Positions 1 to 6,097 of a stretch of DNA of 9,597 nt are shown one piece after another. The DNA is taken from contig JAITBM010000036.1 in NCBI GenBank assembly GCA_031283565.1, positions 1-9,597 of the forward strand. The letters are read 5' to 3'. Position 1 is the stretch's first letter. Each line of letters starts with the position of its first letter. A model generated the notes under the pieces. The model saw only the letters and a program-made list of their open reading frames with translations. It did no database searches and had not been told where the DNA came from. The position numbers were made by a program, and so were the translations under genes. Source of the stretch: Rickettsiales bacterium (GTDB taxonomy: Bacteria > Pseudomonadota > Alphaproteobacteria > Rs-D84).

Positions 1-507
1 ACGAACAACGGGACGGTAAAGCTTACGGTTGGCGGCACCGCTACGGATAATATAGCGGTGAAGGGTCTTGGCAGCGCCGCTTATACTGCCAGCACGGCGT
101 ATGCCACTGCGGCGCAGGGAGCAAAGGCAGACAGCGCCGTGCAGCCGGCCGCGCTTAATAATTATGTGCTGAAAACGGAAGTTACGTCAGGATTGGCTGG
201 TTTGCGAAATACGTCTGGAGATATGCCAAGCGGAAATAATTATGGTTGGGGGACAAATTGGAGCGTAATGTTCAATGGCGATTCGATCGAGGGGATAGCA
301 ATGTGTTCCACTTCATCGGTAACAGAGCAATACTGGGGTCCCTATTGTTGGTGCAGAATGATCAGACCAGTTAAAGGCTCCAATTGGGTGTATTTGAGCG
401 AGCATAGCGAGGAGTCAACTTGTTTGGAACATTGCGCATACTATTGCTCATATTGCTTGAGCGCGGGCGCACATGGCAAGTGCACTCGTGCAAAGCTGCT
501 AGCGTAA
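1..507 (+). CDS. Partial tail-fibre-like, cysteine-rich surface protein (C-terminal part)
   Basis: The reading frame is open from the first base of the window and ends at TAA 505-507, so the start lies upstream; the visible part is 168 residues. An internal GTG at 58 is not needed as a start. Residues about 28-49 carry an alanine-rich stretch (ATAAQGAKADSAVQP) of the type found in phage tail fibres and related surface proteins. The last ~75 residues hold eight cysteines, including a CWC motif and a CxxxCxxxCxxC cluster, and end in CTRAKLLA. The protein encoded at 7779-8573 has the same module with almost identical spacing, and there it follows a signal peptide, so this one is probably also exported, with disulfides forming outside the cytoplasm. 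Function is unknown; adhesion or surface display is a guess. It converges with lolD, 43 bases away. Confidence 0.8.
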   Translation, partial: TNNGTVKLTVGGTATDNIAVKGLGSAAYTASTAYATAAQGAKADSAVQPAALNNYVLKTEVTSGLAGLRNTSGDMPSGNNYGWGTNWSVMFNGDSIEGIAMCSTSSVTEQYWGPYCWCRMIRPVKGSNWVYLSEHSEESTCLEHCAYYCSYCLSAGAHGKCTRAKLLA

Positions 508-522
508 TAATAAATGTTGCAT

Positions 523-542
523 ATTTTGTCGCGCAACAAAAT
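523..542. terminator. Possible bidirectional terminator hairpin between convergent genes
   Basis: A perfect 7-base inverted repeat, ATTTTGT (523-529) and ACAAAAT (536-542), encloses a 6-base loop, CGCGCA. It lies between the stop of the surface-protein gene and the stop of lolD, where both transcripts should end. The stem is AT-rich and no long T-tract follows it, so it would be a weak intrinsic terminator at best. The placement is the main support. Confidence 0.35.
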
Positions 543-550
543 CGCTTTAT

Positions 551-1285
551 TCAAAGCGGAATGACGCGGCCTTTCGTTATAGTGATAATCCTGTCCGCGC
601 GGTTAGCAAGCGCCATGTCGTGCGTCACGAACAGCATAGCCGCTCCGGACCTGCGAACTACATCAAACAGAAGGTCGAAAACGAGCTTAGCATGGTTCGG
701 ATCCAACGAGCCGGTCGGTTCATCTGCAAGAATCATGTCCGGATTGTTTGCAAGTGCCCGCACTACGGCAACCCTCTGCTGTTCGCCACCGGACATTTCG
801 CCCGGCATGTGGTCCGCACGATGCAATATATTCGCATTTTTCAGCAATCTGCGCGCCCGAAGATCGGCATCATCCGAACTCAACCCAGCCGCCATCATCG
901 GCATCATCACGTTTTCAAGCGCGGTAAAGTCCGACAAAAGATTGTTCCTTTGGTATACGAATCCTATCTTGCTGCGCCGAAGCATGGTACGTTCGGCCTC
1001 GCCCAATTTATGCGCGCCGGCGCCTGATATTATTATCTGGCCGCGCGTCGGACGGTCCAAAAGCCCAGCGCATTGCAAAAGAGTCGACTTGCCGCATCCG
1101 CTCGGTCCAACCAGAGCAATGATTTCGCCGGATAAAAGGTCGAATCCGCCCCCGGCTAGTATTGTCAGCGGGCGCCCCCCTTCATTGAAAGTTTTTCCGA
1201 TGTCGCGCACGGATAAGACCACGCGGCCATTCGGAATTTTGGAAAGCGATTTCAATATGTTAGTCATTTTTTTCACCATTTTCAT
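551..1285 (-). CDS. lolD: Lipoprotein-releasing ABC transporter ATP-binding subunit LolD
   Basis: This is the ATPase of the Lol complex, which powers extraction of outer-membrane lipoproteins from the inner membrane. The 244-residue product has Walker A GPSGCGKST (about 60-68), a Q-loop in FVYQRNNLL (Q112), the signature MSGGEQQR (from 164), Walker B MILADEP (184-190) and the H-loop histidine in THD (H222). The segment NNLLSDFTALENVMMP is close to the LolD family stretch at this position and separates it from generic MacB-type ATPases. The chosen ATG overlaps the lolC stop as ATGA, which indicates translational coupling; the frame stays open upstream inside lolC. Start codons at 1279 and 1267 (MTNIL) are alternatives, and none has a strong ribosome-binding site. 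Length is close to that of E. coli LolD (~233). Confidence 0.93.
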   Translation of the reverse strand: MKMVKKMTNILKSLSKIPNGRVVLSVRDIGKTFNEGGRPLTILAGGGFDLLSGEIIALVGPSGCGKSTLLQCAGLLDRPTRGQIIISGAGAHKLGEAERTMLRRSKIGFVYQRNNLLSDFTALENVMMPMMAAGLSSDDADLRARRLLKNANILHRADHMPGEMSGGEQQRVAVVRALANNPDMILADEPTGSLDPNHAKLVFDLLFDVVRRSGAAMLFVTHDMALANRADRIITITKGRVIPL

Positions 1286-2532
1286 TCGTATCGCAAAACT
1301 TCCACAGGGTCCGTCTTTGACGCTTTCCAAGCCGGATAAAGCGTCGCCAGAAACGACAGCAATACCGCCAGCAGCGATATTGATACCACAGCTGCGGGAT
1401 CTATTTCGGACGGCAGTTCGGACAAATAGTACATTTCGGCCGGAAATAAATCCCGTCCGACGACTTTTTGGATAAACTGGCGAATCGGCTCTATGTAATG
1501 TGCAAACACAGTTCCGATTAAGGTGCCAAGAGCCGCTCCTATCAGGCCCATTGATGTTCCAGATATTATAAAAATTCTCATCACGGATTTTCTGGAAACG
1601 CCGAATGTGCGCAAAATAGCAATGTCCCGCGACTTGTCTTGAACCAACATGACCAGGCTGGATACTATATTGAATGCCGCGACTATCACTATCAGCATAA
1701 GGATTATAAACATGACGTTGGTCTCGACCTGCAAAGCCCCGACAAATCCCCGGTTCAATTCCATCCAGTCCCGCACTATGAAGCCGTCCGGCAGGCTCGA
1801 CGATAAAAGACTCTTTATCAGGCTGGTATCATTCGGGCTTTTCAGGAACAAATCTATGTGCGTGGCAGCGTTTCCTATATTCAAGAACCTCTGCACAGTT
1901 TCAAGCGGCGCGAAAATATATCCGGCGTCATATTCGTGCATTCCCATGAAAAAGCTGCCCGCAACCTTGTAAGATACTATGCGTGGCATGGTCCCGAATG
2001 CCGTCGCGGTCCCGCCGCCTGCCGCCATCAGCGACACGGAATCATCCGGCGAAAGGCGCATATTCCGCGCCAGCGTCGCACCGACTATTATCGAGTCGGA
2101 AGATACGGTCGAAAGCTTCGTCCCATAAATCTTTGCCCCCCTGTCCAGCTTTTTCACCAAGTCCGGCATGCGGATTCCGCGCACCATGGCGCCCGAATTT
2201 TTTCCAGACGCGCTTGCCATAGCCTGGCCCTCCGCAATCGGCACCGCCGATTCAATTGCCGCTGCTATCTTTTTGTTTTCCAATATTTTTCCTATCAGAA
2301 AGTCAAAGTCCTTCACTGCGCCGTCCTGGTGATAGATCACTATGTGTCCGTTCATTCCGATTATGCGGGACAGCAATACATTGTGAAATCCCCCCATCAC
2401 CGACATCACTATCACGAGCGTCGCAACGCCGAGCATTATTCCGAGCAGCGACACCCAGCCTATGACGGCCCCGAATCCGCGCTTTTTCAAGCGCATGTAC
2501 CGTCCGGCAACCTTGAATTCTAGCCCGCTCAT
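1282..2532 (-). CDS. lolC: Lipoprotein-releasing ABC transporter permease LolC/LolE family
   Basis: This is the membrane subunit of the Lol transporter, which passes outer-membrane lipoproteins to the periplasmic chaperone LolA. The 416-residue protein has the expected layout: a cytoplasmic N-terminus (FKVAGRYMRLKKRG), a first membrane helix at about 21-48, a periplasmic domain at about 50-265, then FtsX-type helices at about 272-297, 320-347 and 378-400. DIAILRTFGVSRKSVMRIF (303-321) is the family's coupling segment, and the end (AWKASKTDPVEVLRYE) is typical of LolC. The ATG is preceded by GGAGG at 2540-2544 with 7-base spacing, set inside the end of the upstream gene. Only one permease gene is present here, as is usual in alphaproteobacteria, so a homodimer or a second gene elsewhere is likely. 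It lies 2 bases after the secretin-like gene and overlaps lolD by 4 bases. Confidence 0.93.
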   Translation of the reverse strand: MSGLEFKVAGRYMRLKKRGFGAVIGWVSLLGIMLGVATLVIVMSVMGGFHNVLLSRIIGMNGHIVIYHQDGAVKDFDFLIGKILENKKIAAAIESAVPIAEGQAMASASGKNSGAMVRGIRMPDLVKKLDRGAKIYGTKLSTVSSDSIIVGATLARNMRLSPDDSVSLMAAGGGTATAFGTMPRIVSYKVAGSFFMGMHEYDAGYIFAPLETVQRFLNIGNAATHIDLFLKSPNDTSLIKSLLSSSLPDGFIVRDWMELNRGFVGALQVETNVMFIILMLIVIVAAFNIVSSLVMLVQDKSRDIAILRTFGVSRKSVMRIFIISGTSMGLIGAALGTLIGTVFAHYIEPIRQFIQKVVGRDLFPAEMYYLSELPSEIDPAAVVSISLLAVLLSFLATLYPAWKASKTDPVEVLRYE

Positions 2533-2534
2533 CG

Positions 2535-3836
2535 TTATTCCTCCAAAAAATCCCGTAAAGGCTGCCCCGACAGGGGCTTGCCTTCGTCTTCGCTCTCAAT
2601 TATAGATGTAACGCGCGGGCTAATGAATACCACAAGCTCGGCAAATGGCGAAATCGTAGTTTCGGCGCCTTCCACAAACGAATGTGTCGGAATTCCGATA
2701 ATGACCACATTGTCGCCAAGATCAACAGGGACCGAAAAGTTTGCTACTTCGCCCGCGCTGGTGCGCAGCACCAACTTTGAATCGACTTTAGGTTTGCCAC
2801 CGTAATCGGCGTATTTTCCGCGCGCCCCTATTATAAGGTCAGTTTCCAGTCTTTCCTCCTTGGTGCATTGGCCTATGTCAAACCTTGAAGACCAGCCGCC
2901 GGGCATAGCGAATGTCCCCTGCGATATTAGCACGACATTGCCTTGTTGGCTTAAAAATTCCGACAGTGTTTTGGTATTAATTTCAGATGATACGGCCAGA
3001 GCCCTGCCCATGACGCCCGGAACCGACATACGCACATTTTTTTCTCCGAACGCCGGCAATATGTTCATCCATACGATCGGATTCTCTGTCCGCGGATACA
3101 CGCGGTAGACATCTACATCGTACGCGACTAAATGGCTGCGCCCGCCAAGATCACTTATGACGGAACGGACCTCTTTTTCAGTCTGGTGATTACCTTCGAA
3201 GGCAAGCGTCTTGTCGGTCCAGTTGACAGTCATGTTTATCAGCCCATTCCCATGCAAGGCGTCTATCAGCGCCATGACGACGGTTTCATCTTTCGGCATT
3301 TTAATCAGCCACTTAGCGTGGCTGGTCAAATGAAGCTCTTTCGCGTCTTCGTCATAATAGTAATAAGCCCGCGCTAGTTTGGCGAGCAGCTCGACTGCAT
3401 CGGCAAGATCCCCGGACTTTATGTCTGCTGCGATCAGGTCGACCATGCTCTGATCTTCAACTATCCGCATCTTGGTGCCATCCAGCAGCGCTTCGAGTGC
3501 CTCGCCAATCGTCTTTTTCTCAAACTTATAGTCCTTGACCTGAAATTTCGGCAGCTCGCTGCCGCCGTCCAGCCGCGCCAGACTCATAACCTCTTCTGGC
3601 AGAACCGACAATATTTTCTGGTTATTCCAGTCTACGCGGCAGCGCTTCGGCAGCTCTAAAGAGAACCTCTGCGCCGTGTCCGTCGTAAGCGCTGCCTTTT
3701 TCGGGTAAATCGGAATCGAATGCTCGTCGATCACTTTGTCTTCTATAACATTCACGATATCCATGACCGGCGCCTTGGCATTGCATGCAGCCAAAAAAGT
3801 CGCGCAAAATATTTTTGTCACTCTAGTTTTCCACAT
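2535..3836 (-). CDS. Secretin-like lipoprotein (type II/IV-pilus secretin family, short)
   Basis: The 433-residue product begins with a lipoprotein signal, MWKTRVTKIFCATFLAAC, with the lipid-accepting cysteine at residue 18. The C-terminal half resembles secretins, which form outer-membrane gates for type II secretion and type IV pili. TLAFEGNHQTEKEVRSVI (about 210-227) followed by VAYDVDVYRV matches the N1/secretin junction, SQQGNVVLIS followed by a glycine-rich stretch resembles the secretin core, and ELVVFISPRV (about 400-409) is the hallmark near the C-terminus. It is shorter than most secretins (typically 500 or more residues). Lipid-modified secretins such as PilN/BfpB belong to type IVb pili, but no other pilus gene is visible here. 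The ATG at 3836 overlaps the upstream gene by 14 bases; a TTG at 3884 would add 16 residues before the signal and is unlikely. The family call is by motif only. Confidence 0.65.
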   Translation of the reverse strand: MWKTRVTKIFCATFLAACNAKAPVMDIVNVIEDKVIDEHSIPIYPKKAALTTDTAQRFSLELPKRCRVDWNNQKILSVLPEEVMSLARLDGGSELPKFQVKDYKFEKKTIGEALEALLDGTKMRIVEDQSMVDLIAADIKSGDLADAVELLAKLARAYYYYDEDAKELHLTSHAKWLIKMPKDETVVMALIDALHGNGLINMTVNWTDKTLAFEGNHQTEKEVRSVISDLGGRSHLVAYDVDVYRVYPRTENPIVWMNILPAFGEKNVRMSVPGVMGRALAVSSEINTKTLSEFLSQQGNVVLISQGTFAMPGGWSSRFDIGQCTKEERLETDLIIGARGKYADYGGKPKVDSKLVLRTSAGEVANFSVPVDLGDNVVIIGIPTHSFVEGAETTISPFAELVVFISPRVTSIIESEDEGKPLSGQPLRDFLEE

Positions 3837-4125
3837 TGTAAAGCTCGGCGCCTCCCCACGCCACCAGCCGCTCGAACTCTTCAAGCGTCATTTTATAAAT
3901 CGGCTTCCCGGACGGCGTAATGTCCTTTTTTCCGGCAAGCTCGGCTGACAGAGCCTTCACATCGGCCCCAGCCTTTTCGCCAACCGCAATCAGTAGCTCC
4001 AAAAGGTCGGCAGCGAAGAACCGGCCGGAGTAATTGTCCATATCCAGTCCTTTCCGTGCGCATACCGCCGACATCAGCGTCATAATGCGCGAATAAAGCC
4101 CCCTCAGCTCAACAAATTTGTCCAT
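3823..4125 (-). CDS. Small protein of unknown function, first gene of the lol operon
   Basis: The 100-residue protein is not recognised. It is mostly helical in appearance, without a signal peptide or membrane segment, and is therefore probably cytoplasmic. Notable stretches are LYSRIMTLMSAVCARKGLD, DLLELLIAVGEKAGADVKAL and a C-terminal MTLEEFERLVAWGGAELYN. One cysteine is present. The start is well supported: ATG 4123-4125 lies 5 bases after AAGGAGG (4131-4137), and a promoter-like pair lies just upstream. The longer GTG start at 4185 would sit upstream of the predicted transcription start and has no ribosome-binding site. Its 3' end overlaps the secretin-like gene by 14 bases, so the two are likely translated in a coupled way, and a role in regulating or assembling that protein is possible but unproven. 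Confidence 0.75.
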   Translation of the reverse strand: MDKFVELRGLYSRIMTLMSAVCARKGLDMDNYSGRFFAADLLELLIAVGEKAGADVKALSAELAGKKDITPSGKPIYKMTLEEFERLVAWGGAELYNVEN

Positions 4126-4144
4126 ATCCGCCTCCTTGTCCTTT

Positions 4145-4174
4145 ATTATAGAAACTTTTCTTCCATTTTTACAA
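4145..4174 (-). promoter_or_regulatory. Predicted sigma-70 promoter of the small protein-secretin-lolCD operon
   Basis: On the minus strand a perfect TATAAT (+ strand 4145-4150) follows TTGTAA (+ strand 4169-4174) at 18-base spacing. The predicted transcription start, near 4138, is just ahead of the strong AAGGAGG ribosome-binding site at 4131-4137, which leaves a leader of roughly a dozen bases. The fit of promoter, ribosome-binding site and ATG supports both the promoter and the start at 4125. Confidence 0.6.
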
Positions 4175-4196
4175 ATAAATTCCACAGGCTAAACAT

Positions 4197-4227
4197 TTGA
4201 CTTCTTTGCCAGAAATTATGATATAAT
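4197..4227 (+). promoter_or_regulatory. Predicted extended -10 promoter giving a leaderless mRNA
   Basis: A perfect TATAAT at 4222-4227 is preceded by TG at 4219-4220 (extended -10), and TTGACT lies at 4197-4202 with a 19-base spacer. Transcription should begin at 4234-4235, which is the base before or the A of the ATG of the lipoprotein gene. No Shine-Dalgarno sequence is present, so the transcript is probably leaderless. It drives the plus-strand operon that ends with the ftsA-rpe fusion. Confidence 0.65.
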
Positions 4228-4234
4228 CCGAATC

Positions 4235-4618
4235 ATGCGCATAACGATGACATTTTTGCTAGCTTTGACGCTTGCCTCTTGCAGCAGTCCCAATGGCGGC
4301 GATATAGACAATGCCACGATCCTGAACTGGGAGAATGAAGCTGTAACCAGCGAGCAGTTTGTTAAGGATCATAAGGCATGCCTCGGCATAAGCAAGCCAT
4401 CGCATATGCCGCGATCGCGCGTAGCCAAGTTGCTTATGCCGAACGCGGGATCCCAAATGCCGGACTGGAACGGCATGTGGGTTACATTCCAGTCCAACGA
4501 GAACATTGACGTCGCGCAGCGATACCTTATGAGCAGCCCGCCGGGAACCACCAGCAAATCGGTCGGCGCTTACCGGAAGTGCATGTTCAAAAAGGGATAT
4601 CTATTGCGGGCTGAGTAA
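4235..4618 (+). CDS. Small outer-envelope lipoprotein with a conserved cysteine pair
   Basis: The 127-residue product starts with a clear lipoprotein signal, MRITMTFLLALTLASC, with lipidated Cys16. The mature part has two further cysteines, in KDHKACLG (Cys49) and YRKCMFKKGY (Cys116). The arrangement D-x3-C near the N-terminus and Y-x2-C-M-x3-G-Y near the C-terminus recurs in small proteobacterial lipoproteins of unknown function, and the two cysteines probably form a periplasmic disulfide. No residue after Cys16 looks like an inner-membrane retention signal (the +2 residue is Ser), so the outer membrane is the likely site, making it a candidate Lol client. An ATG at 4247 would shorten the signal. 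It is the first gene of an operon with the glycosyltransferase-like gene, 13 bases downstream. The exact role is unknown. Confidence 0.82.
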   Translation: MRITMTFLLALTLASCSSPNGGDIDNATILNWENEAVTSEQFVKDHKACLGISKPSHMPRSRVAKLLMPNAGSQMPDWNGMWVTFQSNENIDVAQRYLMSSPPGTTSKSVGAYRKCMFKKGYLLRAE

Positions 4619-4631
4619 AAAAGAATAAATA

Positions 4632-5465
4632 ATGAAAGAACAAACATTGCTTCTTGCAAGCTATCTGTCCCGCCAGCTTACCACATTGCAAAAAAGACTC
4701 GCGCGGGAAGGGTGTCGCGCTGCGATAGCGGCTCCGGGTTCAGAGAACGCGCAGTACGCGCAGGGCCCGCTTCTAAGGCTGCATAAAATCTTTGGACGAC
4801 TAACAGGGGTCGGAAAAATCCGTGGATTCTCGCACATCATAGCATTCGACCAGGTAGCCGAAAACTTCGCAAAGCGCGCGCACGTGCCATATTTCCGATT
4901 CACGGGCGATATCGGAATAGATCTTTCGGTGTGGAATCCGTCCGCAGTTTCCGGCAACCGGCAGATACAGCTTTTGTCTGAATATAACATAGCGCCGCAT
5001 CAACGTATGATCCTTGCGTTCGGCGTGGACGAGCGCAACATAAAAGCACTTATGACCGCAGTCGAAGATCTTGGAGACGACTTCATCATAGCGCTTTACG
5101 GAGAGTTTAAGCGCGGTAGGGCCAGGCGGATCAACCGACGGATAGAGGAAAACCACAAAATAGTTTATCTTGGCGCCACTGCGGACCTGCCCAGCCTTTT
5201 ACGGGCCAGCTATGCCGCCATATCGCTGTCCGAGGCTGACAGCTTTTTCAAAACTGCTGCCGCAGCTATGGGACGAACGACTTCGTGGCGCGGCGCCGGG
5301 CCGAAACCTAGCGTTCCAATGAACACGGTAGGCGGGGCACTCGCCAAACTTTTGGATATGGGGGTTGCGCAAAAAGAAGAGATGGAAGAAGAAAATGTCA
5401 GGCGCGCTCAAGCTCGTTCGATGGAAAAAAGCGCCGCAAAAATACAGGAAATCCTAGGAAAATGA
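4632..5465 (+). CDS. Degenerate GT-B (GT4-like) glycosyltransferase homologue
   Basis: The 277-residue protein resembles the C-terminal half of GT4 glycosyltransferases: RMILAFGVDERNIKALMTAV (125-144) opens a Rossmann-type domain, IVYLGATADLPSLLRASYAA (177-196) matches the usual helix and strand before the donor site, and SLSEADSFFKTAAAAMG (198-214) is where the E-x7-E motif should be. Here only the first glutamate (Glu201) remains and the second position is Ala209. The N-terminal acceptor domain is short (about 120 residues), and the whole is shorter than the usual 350-400. The end is a charged helix. It may be a weak or inactive transferase, or one with altered chemistry. Its stop overlaps the ftsQ start as ATGA, so it is translationally coupled to a division gene where murB/ddl would normally stand. 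No strong ribosome-binding site precedes its ATG. Confidence 0.7.
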   Translation: MKEQTLLLASYLSRQLTTLQKRLAREGCRAAIAAPGSENAQYAQGPLLRLHKIFGRLTGVGKIRGFSHIIAFDQVAENFAKRAHVPYFRFTGDIGIDLSVWNPSAVSGNRQIQLLSEYNIAPHQRMILAFGVDERNIKALMTAVEDLGDDFIIALYGEFKRGRARRINRRIEENHKIVYLGATADLPSLLRASYAAISLSEADSFFKTAAAAMGRTTSWRGAGPKPSVPMNTVGGALAKLLDMGVAQKEEMEEENVRRAQARSMEKSAAKIQEILGK

Positions 5466-6088
5466 GATGCAGGGTCGTCATTTTCATATATATGGCGCTG
5501 ACCGGCGCGGTCCTTTTGTACGCAGCGGTCCGATTTGCTATCGGATCTGCTCCGCCAAGCCGCGCGAGCATCATATCTGATGCCGTAGTGCCACGCGATC
5601 TGGCCGCATTCATCAGCAGGCATGCCGGCGAGCCAGAAGCGCTGGTTGCGGCGGCGGGCGCATTTCCAAGCATAGAAAGCGCCAGCGCCATGAACAGGCA
5701 GGATGGCAGTATCCTGGTGCGCCTTTCCTTTAAGAAAATAATCGCCTCATGGACGGATGGGAAAAACTTTTACCCGCTTTCTGAAAGCGGCCCCATAATG
5801 ATGCCATTACCCGGCAGGCCGAAGGGATTGCTGTTTGCGGGCCGCGTGCCTCCGGATGTTGCGGACGTCATAGCCGCGGTTAATTCGCACGGCGAGCTGG
5901 CCCGCATGACGAACTATGTGGCACATAACGGGCGCAGATGGGACATATTCCTTTCAAATGGCGCCTCGATTCTGCTGCCGGAAGAAAATATCGCAACCGC
6001 CATAGATGAAATAAGGTCGCTAGGAATTCTGAATAAATCGTTCCAATCCTTGGATTTAAGGGACCCAAAGCGAACGCTTGTAAAATGA
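5462..6088 (+). CDS. ftsQ: Cell division protein FtsQ (short form)
   Basis: FtsQ is a single-pass divisome protein that, with FtsL and FtsB, links early and late division steps in the periplasm. The 208-residue product has a short cytoplasmic start, one membrane helix at about 5-25, a POTRA-like region (about 45-112, with PSIESASAMNR and SILVRLSFKKIIASWTDG in the usual places) and a C-terminal FtsQ domain. The latter shows RRWDIFLSNG (158-167), LLPEENIATAIDEI (171-184) and SLDLRDPKR (196-204), which match the alphaproteobacterial FtsQ ending. It is shorter than most (about 250-300 residues), mainly through a minimal cytoplasmic tail and a trimmed linker. It overlaps the upstream gene by 4 bases (ATGA) and sits 9 bases before the ftsA-rpe fusion, which keeps the ftsQ-ftsA order of the dcw cluster. 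Confidence 0.85.
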   Translation: MRCRVVIFIYMALTGAVLLYAAVRFAIGSAPPSRASIISDAVVPRDLAAFISRHAGEPEALVAAAGAFPSIESASAMNRQDGSILVRLSFKKIIASWTDGKNFYPLSESGPIMMPLPGRPKGLLFAGRVPPDVADVIAAVNSHGELARMTNYVAHNGRRWDIFLSNGASILLPEENIATAIDEIRSLGILNKSFQSLDLRDPKRTLVK

Positions 6089-6097
6089 GGCCCGCGC

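Noticed and set aside
420..1475. Long plus-strand open frame (351 codons)
   Set aside because: It runs antisense to lolD and the end of lolC, has no recognisable family or ribosome-binding site, and the minus-strand genes carry all the expected motifs.
1858..2523. Plus-strand open frame of 221 codons opposite lolC
   Set aside because: Its product is rich in histidine and arginine and matches no family; it is the complement of a well-supported LolC gene.
3837..3884. Longer secretin-like protein starting at TTG 3884
   Set aside because: It would place 16 residues ahead of the lipoprotein signal and bury the signal's basic start.
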